The notes: generated by a model from the sequence alone, not told the origin. Shown: positions 1 to 9,392, numbered from the stretch's first letter. The stretch: 64,000 nt of DNA from Acinetobacter sp. WU_MDCI_Axc73 (GCF_025562455.1 NZ_JAHPRO010000005.1:1-64000); one strand, 5' to 3'. Program-made: numbers and translations.

Positions 1-119
1 AGCCATTTTTACATCTCCAAAGTTAACGTTACGTTATCTTTAGAGGGAATCATTGTCCATTATTTTGGCTAGGATCACGTTACCAAGATCGCGCGATAAA
101 ATTAATCGGTTTTGATCAA

Positions 120-317
120 ATGAGTTTCCATCGCGCTTCTGGTGAACAAAATTCACTGAGCATTAATTTTTCTACAGGAAAATTAAAAGAAATCTCAGGA
201 GAAAATGAGTTTGAAGATGTGCAACAGCCAATAAAAACGAAATGGCGCACTTTAAAACGGCATTATGATTTAAAATTAGAACAAGTAAATTTCAAAGAAC
301 CACCAGAATTTCAATGA
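120..317 (+). CDS. C-terminal part of an unrecognised protein
   Basis: I do not recognise this protein. The frame ends in a charged tail (KTKWRTLKRHYDLKLEQ). The open frame also extends upstream of the ATG to an in-frame stop at 24-26. That upstream part reads like protein (tryptophan- and arginine-containing) but has no ATG, GTG or TTG start. The first 72 bases are open in another frame, so the ATG at 120 may be internal to a longer gene that begins left of the window and is frameshifted near position 45. A weak hairpin just after the stop fits a true gene end here. Real start and integrity are unresolved. Confidence 0.35.
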   Translation: MSFHRASGEQNSLSINFSTGKLKEISGENEFEDVQQPIKTKWRTLKRHYDLKLEQVNFKEPPEFQ

Positions 318-324
318 AAACAGA

Positions 325-341
325 CCTCAATCACATTGAGG
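325..341. terminator. Weak convergent hairpin
   Basis: A 7-bp stem (CCTCAAT/ATTGAGG) with a 3-nt loop lies between two convergent genes. The T tract after it is short, so it is only a modest terminator candidate. Confidence 0.4.
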
Positions 342-367
342 CCTTTGTGTGAAATGCGATCAGAGAT

Positions 368-979
368 TTAAGTAATTAAACCTTCATCACGCATCGCAAT
401 ACTTACTGATTGACGTTCAGCCACTTTATTGCGTAAAGCGACGATATTAGTATACGGGGTTAAATCATGCTCAATACTATTTGACCAATTTGTAAGTACG
501 AATAAATAAGCATCGGCTGGTCCAAAGCCATCATCTACTAAATATTCATGATCTGACTCGCCAATGGCTTTGTCAATATAGGCCAGTAATCGGTCAATTT
601 CAGCATAAGCTTTTTCTTTTGCTTCATTATCTAATGCACCACCGAAGAATACCGCATAGGCATCATGCAATTCTGAGTTCAAATAGCCAAGCCATTCCAA
701 AACTTTGGCACGACCTAACCCCGACGGTGGAATCAAGTTTTGAGCTGGATCATGCTGCGCAATAAAAGGAAGCACCGCAACGTTTTCAGTGAGAACCAAT
801 CCTGGTGTAATTTCAAGTGCAGGGACATAACCTTTTGGATTGATCTCGTAATAGTCAGCACCTTTTTCAGTTTTATGTGTCTTTAAATCAACCTTTTCCA
901 GATCGAAATCAACATTAATTTCATTCAAAAGAATATGTGCAGCCAATGAACATGCACCAGGTGAATAATACAACTTCAT
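368..979 (-). CDS. gst: Beta-class glutathione S-transferase
   Basis: Cytosolic enzyme expected to conjugate or reduce electrophilic and oxidised substrates with glutathione. The N-terminus MKLYYSPGACSLAAHI is the beta-class signature, with the active-site cysteine at residue 10. A thioredoxin-fold half (about 1-80) carries the glutathione-site cis-proline in KGYVPAL and a TENVAV segment like the TEGVAI of E. coli GstA. An all-alpha half follows to residue 203, the usual family length. The gene stands alone, convergent with the ORF to its left. A 270-bp AT-rich gap separates it from the adhesin gene. The physiological substrate cannot be read from sequence. Confidence 0.93.
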   Translation of the reverse strand: MKLYYSPGACSLAAHILLNEINVDFDLEKVDLKTHKTEKGADYYEINPKGYVPALEITPGLVLTENVAVLPFIAQHDPAQNLIPPSGLGRAKVLEWLGYLNSELHDAYAVFFGGALDNEAKEKAYAEIDRLLAYIDKAIGESDHEYLVDDGFGPADAYLFVLTNWSNSIEHDLTPYTNIVALRNKVAERQSVSIAMRDEGLIT

Positions 980-1201
980 AAATAATCCTTGTTATAGCTC
1001 TCTTCACTGTTTTAAAGCGCTTTACTCAAACTTTCAAGCCTCAAACGTTTTAAATTTAAAAAAACGTCGTAACCTGATCTTACATACCATTAAACTATTG
1101 TGTAAAAGACCACCTTTTTCAAGTCAAAAACGTTGTCTTTTATGTTTACTCAAGTGTATGACGAAAAAATGACCTTTCTAAAATTTACTAAAATAAAAAG
1201 A

Positions 1202-1227
1202 AAAACCAGTCACTGTAGACTGGTTTT
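1202..1227 (-). terminator. Terminator of the adhesin gene
   Basis: A perfect 10-bp stem (AAAACCAGTC/GACTGGTTTT) with a 6-nt loop, followed on the minus strand by a T-rich run. It lies 23 bp past the adhesin stop codon. Confidence 0.85.
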
Positions 1228-1249
1228 TTATACTGCTTAAAACATTACT

Positions 1250-4200
1250 TTACCAACTAAACCCGACGCCAACACCACCCGAGCTTTCTTCTTTACTTAG
1301 TGCTCCGCTGATACTCAAACTGGTATTTTCATTAATCATACGTTGATACCCTACTGCAACAGCTTGTTCCGCACCTTGCAAACCAGCGCCAACTCCAATG
1401 CGGTTCTGCCCACGCAATCCAGCTGTACTGGTTGCCATATTCATCATGGCTGCACTCATCGCTCCCTGACGATCAAAACGTTTATCGACTTCCTGAAAAC
1501 GGCGTTCTGTTTGCAGACTATAGTCCCTAAATGTACTTTCCAGACCTGCAAAACGAGTATCTGTATAGCTGTTTGCGCTTGAAAGCATCTCAGTGTTAGA
1601 TTGCTTCATTTGCGCGACATTTACCGCGTCTGTATCAGCCGTACCCGCAGCCACATGAGTAATCTGTCGCTGATTTGTGCTTGAACCAACGGAAACGGTA
1701 TTGTCTCGATCTGAAGTTGAGTCATTACCCAACACCACAGCATTTTTAGCTTCAGTATTGACGTTATTACCTAACACAAAGGTATTATCCCCTTTCACTG
1801 TATTGTCATTTCCCACCACATAGCTGCCGTTACCACTGACCGTATTTGGATCTCCAAATGCGCCCGATCCATTACCAGAAACAGTATTGCCCACACCTAC
1901 CGCAGTTGAGTTATTTCCTGTGACCACAGTATTTGGCCCGATGGCAGTTGAGTTTTTGCCTGTGGCATTGGAACCTGTACTTGCGCCAGCACCATTTCCT
2001 CCAATGCTGATATATTGTCCTGCATCGGCTACTTTTTGATCTGTATAGGACTTAGCAGTATCTAAGGTTGAGGCTGATTGTTGATCAGTATAATTTTTTG
2101 CATTATTTAATGTGGTTATTGCTTGCTGATCTGTATAGGTTTTTGCATCGTTTAGATTTTTGGCATCTTGCTGATCAATATAGTTTTTTGCATTTGCCAA
2201 TGTGCCAGAACTTTGAGTGTCTGTATAAGTATTTGCATCAGCTAATGTTTGCGCATCCTGTTGATCAACATAATTTTTCAAATTACTAACTGAACCTTTT
2301 AACGCGGTTAATTCATTATTGACTGCGCCAAAGGTTGCACCAATATTTGAGTAACTTGCACCTTGAATATTAAAAGTTGGTAGTGCAAAAGTACCATTAC
2401 TAAAACCCGCGCCTCCACCCAATACAGAAGCAAGCTGACTTGCATTACTATTAAACTGATTTGAGAGTGTGGTGATATTTTGATTAGTCGTATAAAGCTG
2501 ACCGCCAGTTATTGCATCTTTAGAGCTAGCAGAGCTGATATCCCCTTCCTGCAAATTGGTCAGTTTAGTTCCATTCGCCCCTTTTAAGCTAATACTATCT
2601 TTAGTAGCGGTATCGTATTGGACGGCCAACTGATTTAGAGCACCTTGTCCTTGTTGTAATGTTGCTATGTCAGCCTCATTGGTTGTGACCCGCCCATCCA
2701 ATGCAGTAATGGCATTTTTATTAGTGGTAATTTTGCTATCCAAAGTAGTTACTTCATTACCAATACGTGTATTTAAGGTTGTTACTTCTCCATCAATACG
2801 AGTATTTAGCGTTCCGACTTCAGTCGTTACACGATTGCCCAGAGTAGTGACATTGCTATTTGTGGTATTTAGCTGTTTACCCGTTACAGCATCGGTCGAG
2901 CTTGTGGAAAGTGTGGCATCTTTCAAATTGGTGAGTTTTGTGCCAGATGTACCCGCTAGAGTAATGCTATCTTTTACAGGATTGTCATAGACCACTGCAC
3001 TGGCTGCAAGATGACCTGTATTGGTTTTTAAAGTTGCAATCTCATTAGTATTGGTGGTTACACGAGTGTCGATACCATCAATACGCGTATTAATAGTATT
3101 CGCACTGGTGGCAATCTTGCCATCTAAAGTTGTAGCTTGTTGGTCGGTATAGCCTTTTGCAGTAGTTAGCGTCGATGCAGTTTCCTGATCAGTATATGCT
3201 TTAGCATTGATTAAAGTATTTGAAAGACCTGTGGTGAGTGCCGTTTGATCTGCTTTTAGGGCTAATCCTGTATCAGCATAGGTTTTAGCATCAGTTAGAG
3301 TGTTGGCTAGCCCTGTCGTTAATGCCGTCGTGGAAGCTTTGGTTGCTAAGCCTGATGTTGCGTTATTCACTTGACTATTTAAAGCATCAAATGTGGTTTT
3401 ATCGGTTTTGAGTGCAAGCCCAGTTGTTAAATCCGTTTGAGAGGCTTTAGTTGCCACAACAGCATTGGTATCTTTTAACTGAGTATAGTTCACTGCATCT
3501 GTATCTTTTGTTGCAACAGCAACATTCGTAATACGTTTTTCAACGCCCGCTTTACCTACAGAAATGGTATTTGCCTCATCGGCTAAAGAATCATGACCAA
3601 TCGCAGTTGAACCATAGGCTATAGCGTTACTATTACTACCGAACACACTACTATAAATAGCAGATGCAGTATTATTTGCACCAACCGCAGTGGAAACACC
3701 ACCTATTGCCTTGTTTGAAACACCTAGACTTGTGCTATTTACGCCTAGCGCCTGATTGTCATACCCCACCGCACTACTTTGAACGCCTAATGCAATATTA
3801 TGTGAACCAACCGCAGCACTACGATCTCCAAATGCCACGGAACCACCATTGCGAAGCGTAGTTTCAAAATCTGCTGCTTGTTGTGCATTTACAGATGTAT
3901 CACCAATTTTGGTAATGGATGCAGTTGTTAAATCTGTTGCCTCAACTTTAATGCCATTAATAGCAGTGAGTTTTGTTCCATCATTTTCTGCATTATAGTT
4001 TTGTCCACTAGCTGCCCCCACAACAGTAGAACCACTACCCTTTGCCAAGTTCTGCGAACCTGCCGCAAAGCTTGCTATACCTGTTGCTTTATTATAGGTA
4101 CCGACTGCATTACTCCATTTTCCAGAAACAGTGTTGCTAATCCCTACGGCAGCACTTTGCTCTTGAGTAACATTGTTATTGAAACCAACGCCAGTACTAT

Positions 4201-5824
4201 ATATACCAGTTACAGTATTTTGACTGCCTAAAGCATTACTGCTATAACCACTTGCGATATTAGAGCGCCCTAAAGCACTACTACTATCACCTATTGCAGT
4301 ATTATTTGAACCAACAGAATTGCTATTATTGCCAAGTGCAAGGTTTTTGCTACCCACCGCATTACTTGCAACTGCTAAAGCAATATTACCGCCTTTTTTT
4401 ACAGCATTTTTAAAAGCAGCAACCTGAGTTGGATCTGTCACCACCGTACCATTAGGTAATGTAAATGACGTGATATCATCAATATTAGTCGTGGTTGCGG
4501 TAACGGTCACACCTGCAACACTTGTCAGTTGTGTCCCATTACTTTGGGAATTATAGGCTGTACCAGATGCAGAGCCTAAAGCATTGGCATTGATATCTTT
4601 TTGTGCATAATTGTCTGAAGTGCCTATAGCGGCATTAGAGAGTAATGACTGCACTTGGGTTAAATTGACTGCATCTGTCCCGTTTGTTGCAGTGGCGACA
4701 TTGGTAATACGTTTCTCAGCACCACTACGCCCCACTGAGACTGTGTTGGCTTCATCGGCTAAAGAATTGTATCCAATGGCTGTCGCATTTTTTGCTGTTG
4801 CAGAACTATAACTACCAAATGCGCTACTATTGGTTGCACTAGCTCTATTTTTAAAACCAACTGCACTACTGCCATCACCTGATGCATTATTTACCACACC
4901 GACTGCACTCGCTGCGAGTCCAGATGCAGTATTTCGATTTGATTGGACGTAATCGATAAAAACTTGTTTCATTGCATCAGTTAGGTCAGTGTTATCATTA
5001 ATTGCGGTAATGTTCGTAATACTGAGGTCTTCAATCTTAGTTGCCGTGGTCTTAACTTTCATATCATTTACATAAAGCACACCATTAACATATCCCGAGC
5101 CATTTTGATAGAAGCCAGAACCAACAGCGACACTACCAAAACCTGATGCTGTATTAATTCCACCTAATGCAATACTATTGGATTGCGATGCAGTATTAGA
5201 ATAACCCAGCGCACTACTATCAAAACCTGATGCATTATTCCTATAACCCAGCGCACTACTAACAAAACCTGATGCGGTATTTGCATAACCCAGCGCACTG
5301 CTAAGTTGACCCGATGCGGTATTTTTATAACCCAGCGCACTGCTATAAGTATCCAATGCTTTATTCCCATAACCCAGCGCACTGCTGGAATAACCCGATG
5401 CAGTATTAGAATAACCCAGCGCACTGCTATATGCATCCGATGCGGTATTTAAAAAACCCAGCGCACTACTAGAATAACCTGATGCAGTATTAGAATAACC
5501 CAGCGCACTACTATAATAACCTGATGCGACATTACCCACACCGCATGCATTAGCATCCACCCCAGTAGCTGTACTTCCTCCATCATCGCCACCATTTAAA
5601 TCACAAATATTCCCTGCCCAAGCATGTGCCCCTATAATCGTTGAGATACTCAAAACCAGCGTTTGCAAACCAAGTATCCGATATCCAGAATCTGTAGTTA
5701 AAACCTCCGAACTAACCACTGCCCCTGTGGTATTATCGGTTTTCCCCACACTTTTGGCATTTTCCGAAACCACCACCATCTGCCCCAGTGATTTATTCCA
5801 GATCAGTTTAAAAATCTTGTTCAT
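1250..5824 (-). CDS. Trimeric autotransporter adhesin (YadA/Ata type)
   Basis: Surface adhesin (type Vc secretion) of 1524 residues. It starts with an extended signal peptide region (MNKIFKLIWNKSLGQMVVVSE). A hydrophobic core follows, with a likely signal peptidase site after AHAWA near residue 70. The head carries many YadA-type 14-residue repeats (SSALGYxNTASGx), densest at about residues 100-220. Neck-like segments (RITNVATATxxTDAVNLTQ) and HIM-like units (GTKLTNLxxxxLS...DAVTGKQL) recur. The stalk is rich in DQQxAxTLxxAKxYT coiled-coil units. The last 70 or so residues form the YadA anchor and end in FSW, as outer-membrane strands do. It is shorter than A. baumannii Ata as I remember it (about 1.8 kb residues). 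A divergent two-component system lies 173 bp upstream and may control it (inference). Confidence 0.95.
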   Translation of the reverse strand: MNKIFKLIWNKSLGQMVVVSENAKSVGKTDNTTGAVVSSEVLTTDSGYRILGLQTLVLSISTIIGAHAWAGNICDLNGGDDGGSTATGVDANACGVGNVASGYYSSALGYSNTASGYSSSALGFLNTASDAYSSALGYSNTASGYSSSALGYGNKALDTYSSALGYKNTASGQLSSALGYANTASGFVSSALGYRNNASGFDSSALGYSNTASQSNSIALGGINTASGFGSVAVGSGFYQNGSGYVNGVLYVNDMKVKTTATKIEDLSITNITAINDNTDLTDAMKQVFIDYVQSNRNTASGLAASAVGVVNNASGDGSSAVGFKNRASATNSSAFGSYSSATAKNATAIGYNSLADEANTVSVGRSGAEKRITNVATATNGTDAVNLTQVQSLLSNAAIGTSDNYAQKDINANALGSASGTAYNSQSNGTQLTSVAGVTVTATTTNIDDITSFTLPNGTVVTDPTQVAAFKNAVKKGGNIALAVASNAVGSKNLALGNNSNSVGSNNTAIGDSSSALGRSNIASGYSSNALGSQNTVTGIYSTGVGFNNNVTQEQSAAVGISNTVSGKWSNAVGTYNKATGIASFAAGSQNLAKGSGSTVVGAASGQNYNAENDGTKLTAINGIKVEATDLTTASITKIGDTSVNAQQAADFETTLRNGGSVAFGDRSAAVGSHNIALGVQSSAVGYDNQALGVNSTSLGVSNKAIGGVSTAVGANNTASAIYSSVFGSNSNAIAYGSTAIGHDSLADEANTISVGKAGVEKRITNVAVATKDTDAVNYTQLKDTNAVVATKASQTDLTTGLALKTDKTTFDALNSQVNNATSGLATKASTTALTTGLANTLTDAKTYADTGLALKADQTALTTGLSNTLINAKAYTDQETASTLTTAKGYTDQQATTLDGKIATSANTINTRIDGIDTRVTTNTNEIATLKTNTGHLAASAVVYDNPVKDSITLAGTSGTKLTNLKDATLSTSSTDAVTGKQLNTTNSNVTTLGNRVTTEVGTLNTRIDGEVTTLNTRIGNEVTTLDSKITTNKNAITALDGRVTTNEADIATLQQGQGALNQLAVQYDTATKDSISLKGANGTKLTNLQEGDISSASSKDAITGGQLYTTNQNITTLSNQFNSNASQLASVLGGGAGFSNGTFALPTFNIQGASYSNIGATFGAVNNELTALKGSVSNLKNYVDQQDAQTLADANTYTDTQSSGTLANAKNYIDQQDAKNLNDAKTYTDQQAITTLNNAKNYTDQQSASTLDTAKSYTDQKVADAGQYISIGGNGAGASTGSNATGKNSTAIGPNTVVTGNNSTAVGVGNTVSGNGSGAFGDPNTVSGNGSYVVGNDNTVKGDNTFVLGNNVNTEAKNAVVLGNDSTSDRDNTVSVGSSTNQRQITHVAAGTADTDAVNVAQMKQSNTEMLSSANSYTDTRFAGLESTFRDYSLQTERRFQEVDKRFDRQGAMSAAMMNMATSTAGLRGQNRIGVGAGLQGAEQAVAVGYQRMINENTSLSISGALSKEESSGGVGVGFSW
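5160..5540. repeat. 42-bp tandem repeats in the adhesin head
   Basis: About eight imperfect 42-bp units, each encoding one 14-residue SSALGY...NTASG turn of the YadA-like head. The core, read on the plus strand, is ATAACCCAGCGCACT. The units are similar enough at DNA level for slippage or recombination to change the copy number. Confidence 0.85.
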
Positions 5825-5899
5825 ATGCTCATCCCCGCCGATTATTTTATGATTTAAATTTATGTATTTATTATTGGATCATGCTCATAAGTTTTTGCG

Positions 5900-5960
5900 A
5901 TATCCCTGAAATTGGTGATATTTTGGTTATACATCGGAAAATACCCAATCTCAGGGATAT
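5900..5960. promoter_or_regulatory. 16-bp inverted repeat between adhesin and two-component genes
   Basis: The arms at 5900-5915 (ATATCCCTGAAATTGG) and 5945-5960 (CCAATCTCAGGGATAT) are complementary at 15 of 16 positions, with a 29-bp spacer. The repeat sits in the 173-bp divergent promoter region. It is therefore a candidate site for the adjacent response regulator (inference), or could form a hairpin in a leader RNA. Confidence 0.6.
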
Positions 5961-5997
5961 AAAAACTAAAAAAAGAACGGCAAATTAGAGGAAGAAA

Positions 5998-6705
5998 ATG
6001 AATCTTTTGAGTGATGTAATGCTGGATCCAGACTTGGTTTTACCTGTACCTGTGATTGTGGTTGAGGATGAACCACTCATACAAAAACGACTCAAAGAAA
6101 TATTATTAGGGATTGGCTATTTACCAGAAAATCTTATTTTTGCCCAAACTTTAGCTCAAGCTCATGAACAACTGAAACAACATTCTGCCTCTTTAGCTTT
6201 GGTTGATCTGGGTTTACCTGATGGAAATGGCATAGAGTTTATCAAACAACTAAAAACATACGATCCAACCATTGCAATTTTGGTCATTTCTGCATGGAGC
6301 ACTGAGGATGCGATTTTAAATGCACTCATGGCAGGTGCTACTGGCTATGTATTAAAAGAACGCGATGATATTGAAGTTGCATTATCTATACGCAGTATTT
6401 TACGTGGCGGTGCGCCTATCGACCCCTTTATTGCCCGTCAAATTTTAAAACAACTTCCTGTCAGTAATAAAGTAAGCTCTAAAAAAAATATTGAAAATGA
6501 GATAGATGACACTTTACTTTCAAAACGTGAACATGAAATATTATTACTGGTTGCACAGGGTTTGAGCAATAAGGAAATTGCCAATCAGATCAATTTGTCA
6601 CGTTATACAGTTGAGTCTCATATCAAGCACATTTATCGGAAACTTGCAGTATGTACACGCATCAAAGCAGTCGATACTGCAAGATCACTTGGTTTGCTCG
6701 ATTAG
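5998..6705 (+). CDS. NarL/LuxR-family response regulator
   Basis: Transcription factor of a two-component system, 235 residues. The receiver domain (about 17-135) has the acidic pocket VVEDEP at 21-26 and the phospho-acceptor aspartate D70 in LALVDLGLPDGNG. The switch lysine lies in YVLKERDD. A linker leads to a LuxR-type HTH (about 170-232) with LSKREHEILLLVAQGLSNKEIA and YTVESHIKHIYRKL. GAGGAAG precedes the ATG as a ribosome binding site. The next gene encodes its likely kinase and overlaps it by 55 bp. The adhesin gene, transcribed the other way, is an obvious candidate target but this is not shown. Confidence 0.93.
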   Translation: MNLLSDVMLDPDLVLPVPVIVVEDEPLIQKRLKEILLGIGYLPENLIFAQTLAQAHEQLKQHSASLALVDLGLPDGNGIEFIKQLKTYDPTIAILVISAWSTEDAILNALMAGATGYVLKERDDIEVALSIRSILRGGAPIDPFIARQILKQLPVSNKVSSKKNIENEIDDTLLSKREHEILLLVAQGLSNKEIANQINLSRYTVESHIKHIYRKLAVCTRIKAVDTARSLGLLD

Positions 6706-8576
6706 GCTTTCTTTTTATTTGCTCTATATTTAATTTATTTAGCAGCGTGTCTTCAGCTCATGCAGCGTCATTGCAAGATTTAGTCTTACTGCCTAAAAAC
6801 CATGTTTGTACGATTAAAATAAACAATATTCAATCGGCTCAAGCCCCGCCCGATCTTCGGCTTAGTAATATCCAGACTGTAAAAAATTGGCAAACAGTCA
6901 AATTACCCGATTTTTGGGAAAATCGCTGGAAAAACTATTCGGGTGTAGTCTGGTATCGTATTTTATGGTCAAAAGACTGCCCTACACCTCAAATTGAACC
7001 GTTTGCATTAAATATTGACAGCATCAACATGGCTGGCGAAGTTTATCTTAATAAACAATTGATTTGGCGAGATAAAAATCTAATCGAACCTTTAAGCCGT
7101 AGCTGGAATATGCCGCGCTATTGGGTTTTACCTGATTCAAGGCTAAGGCATGGTGAAAACGAAATTTTAATTAAAGTGATTGGTGTTGCTACTCAAAGTC
7201 CTGGTTTAGGTAAAGTCTATATTGGAACGCCACATGCGATTATTGAACAAAATTCAAAATATGTATTTCAATACCGAACTCTCTATTTTATTAATTTGGT
7301 CATTTCACTTACCTTAGGAACAATTACTTTCATTATTTGGTTAGTACGACGAAAAGACTCAACATTTGGCTGGTTTACATTGACTTCTCTTTTATGGGGA
7401 GTTTTTGTTGGCAATGTTCTTAAAGTAGAAACTTATCCTTTCACAGATACCATGCAACAGGCCAAAATTAATATGATTTTTTTGGTCGGATATGTGATTT
7501 GTTTTACTATTTATACATGGCGTTTTTCTGTAAGAAAATATAAAAAAGTAGAAAATTTGCTTTGGATGACTGGCTTCATTGGTGGTGTAGCACTGTTGAT
7601 AGCGCCTTCTGTTTACATCAGGCCTATTCTATTTACTCTATTTTTATTTGCGACCATCATCTTTTTAGGTTGCTGTTTTTTTTATCAATGGATTGCCTAT
7701 AAAACTCCCAAGGCAGACATCCGTTTTCTTGCATTGATCTTACTCGGTTTTATCGGGATCAATGTCCATGACGTTTATCTGCTTTTAACTCAAAATACTG
7801 ATCATACCTTCATTACTCCATTTGCAGCCCCTCTAACAGCTTTGGCTGTCTCAATGATTTTGGCATGGCGGATTGCACAAAACGTTAATCATATTGAAGA
7901 GTTTAATCAGACCTTAACCCAGACAGTTGAGCAAGTTACTGCTGATTTAAAAAGTTCATTAGATAACAAACATCAACTTGAAATAGAAAATATGCGGTTG
8001 CAAGAACGACTTAATCTTTCTCATGAACTACATGATGGCTTAGGTGGTTCATTAGTTCGCTCTATGATTTTAGTAGATAAACAAGACAAGATTGATAAAC
8101 AGCATGTTTTATCGATTTTAAAATTATTGCGTAATGACCTACGGCAAGTGATTGATAGCGGTTCGACCATCGGCGCAAAAGTACCAGAATCCCCCATTAT
8201 CTGGGCTTCGTCGATCAGAAGGCGTTTTGTACAACTTTTTGAGGAACTTGAAATTGAATCTGAGTGGAAATTAGCAGAACAATGGCTGAAGCAACCGACT
8301 ACTTTAGAGTGTTTAACACTTGCTCGCGTGGTAGAAGAGGCTTTAACTAATATCATTAAACATAGCCATGCAACATTGGTTAAAGTCAGTTTATTTCAAG
8401 ACTATCAGTTATTAACTCTTGAGATTGAAGATAATGGTGTTGGATTTGATCCAAGTGCAGTCCAACAAAGTTTACATGTCGGCTTACAAAGCATGCAAGT
8501 TAGAGTCAATCGTATCGGTGGAACATTTGAAATACATTCGAAAATGGGACAAACTCTGATTCGGGTCAAGCTTTAA
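6651..8576 (+). CDS. Membrane sensor histidine kinase (HisKA_3 type)
   Basis: Partner kinase of the preceding regulator, 641 residues. A signal-like hydrophobic segment near 20-38 ends in AHA. A periplasmic beta-rich domain follows to about 205, then roughly seven membrane segments (about 210-400), an architecture like the 7TMR-DISM receptors. A coiled coil leads to the HisKA_3 dimerisation helix with ELHDGLGGSL, whose H461 is the likely phosphorylated histidine. The ATPase has N box EEALTNIIKHSHA and G1 DNGVGFD. The start lies inside the upstream gene with no clear Shine-Dalgarno. No other in-frame start lies before the hydrophobic segment, so translational coupling is likely. The ligand is unknown. 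Confidence 0.88.
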   Translation: MYTHQSSRYCKITWFARLGFLFICSIFNLFSSVSSAHAASLQDLVLLPKNHVCTIKINNIQSAQAPPDLRLSNIQTVKNWQTVKLPDFWENRWKNYSGVVWYRILWSKDCPTPQIEPFALNIDSINMAGEVYLNKQLIWRDKNLIEPLSRSWNMPRYWVLPDSRLRHGENEILIKVIGVATQSPGLGKVYIGTPHAIIEQNSKYVFQYRTLYFINLVISLTLGTITFIIWLVRRKDSTFGWFTLTSLLWGVFVGNVLKVETYPFTDTMQQAKINMIFLVGYVICFTIYTWRFSVRKYKKVENLLWMTGFIGGVALLIAPSVYIRPILFTLFLFATIIFLGCCFFYQWIAYKTPKADIRFLALILLGFIGINVHDVYLLLTQNTDHTFITPFAAPLTALAVSMILAWRIAQNVNHIEEFNQTLTQTVEQVTADLKSSLDNKHQLEIENMRLQERLNLSHELHDGLGGSLVRSMILVDKQDKIDKQHVLSILKLLRNDLRQVIDSGSTIGAKVPESPIIWASSIRRRFVQLFEELEIESEWKLAEQWLKQPTTLECLTLARVVEEALTNIIKHSHATLVKVSLFQDYQLLTLEIEDNGVGFDPSAVQQSLHVGLQSMQVRVNRIGGTFEIHSKMGQTLIRVKL

Positions 8577-8675
8577 AAGTTTTGAGTAAACAGTCAGTAA
8601 TTGCCAGATTAGGTTTGACTTCAATTATTAAGCCTTTAAAATACGGCATTCAGATTTTTGAGTCCTACCCAAATT

Positions 8676-9392
8676 ATGTCGACTGATCAGTTAGAAGCGC
8701 AAATTACTGAACTGGATAATTTGCCTGAGCATCGTGAAATTGTGACGTTTATGCGCCGATCTGCGCCTTTAAATACATCACAACGTACCGCATTAGAACA
8801 ATATCAGCATTTAATTTTGGGATATCCAGTTGGGGATTTGCGCCAGCATTTTGAACATCCTGAACGTCCTTTGACTGTTGAAATCGGTTTTGGAATGGGT
8901 CGCTCTTTAGTTCTCATGGCTAAAGCCAATCCTGAACGTAATTATGTGGGTATCGAGGTACATGTACCAGGTATTGCACAATGTGTCTATGAAGCAGGGA
9001 TGGCTGGACTCACCAATCTTCGTGTGTTGGATGCCGATGCGATTCAAGTTCTTCGTGAAATGCCAGACAATAGTATTCATTGCGTTCAGCTTTATTTCCC
9101 AGATCCGTGGCAAAAGAAGCGTCATTTCAAACGTCGTTTCGTTATCCATGAACGTATGCAACTGGTAGAACAAAAGCTTGAAATTGGCGGTACGTTTCAT
9201 GCCGCCACTGACTGGGAACCTTATGCTGAGTGGATGCTGGAAGTATTAGATAATAGAGAAAATCTTGAAAATCTGGCGGGTAGAGGCAATAATTATCCAC
9301 GTCCAGATTGGAGGCCTCAAACCAAATTTGAACGTCGTGGTTTAGAATCAGGTCATAAAATTAATGACTTTATTTTCAAAAAAATTCATTAA
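8676..9392 (+). CDS. trmB: tRNA (guanine-N7-)-methyltransferase TrmB
   Basis: Forms m7G46 in the variable loop of tRNAs using S-adenosylmethionine. The SAM motif is VEIGFGMGRSLV. The family signature LYFPDPWQKKRHFKRR and the C-terminal TKFERRG are intact. I start it at the ATG giving MSTDQLEAQ. An in-frame TTG at 8658 would add six residues, and neither has a convincing Shine-Dalgarno. The length of 238 residues is normal. It is not obviously in an operon: about 100 bp separate it from the kinase gene and a strong terminator follows. Confidence 0.93.
   Translation: MSTDQLEAQITELDNLPEHREIVTFMRRSAPLNTSQRTALEQYQHLILGYPVGDLRQHFEHPERPLTVEIGFGMGRSLVLMAKANPERNYVGIEVHVPGIAQCVYEAGMAGLTNLRVLDADAIQVLREMPDNSIHCVQLYFPDPWQKKRHFKRRFVIHERMQLVEQKLEIGGTFHAATDWEPYAEWMLEVLDNRENLENLAGRGNNYPRPDWRPQTKFERRGLESGHKINDFIFKKIH

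Noticed and set aside
2667-2990. 107-codon frame antisense within the adhesin gene
   Set aside because: Val/Ser/Leu-rich composition mirrors the repeated stalk sequence read backwards; it is not a credible gene.
5160-5540. Regularly spaced repeats that could suggest a CRISPR array
   Set aside because: The units are contiguous 42-bp coding repeats in frame with the adhesin, without unique spacers and without cas genes nearby.
8021-8356. Long open frame antisense to the histidine kinase gene
   Set aside because: It lies wholly within conserved kinase motifs on the other strand, has no ribosome site and a low-complexity Ser/Thr/Cys composition typical of antisense shadows.
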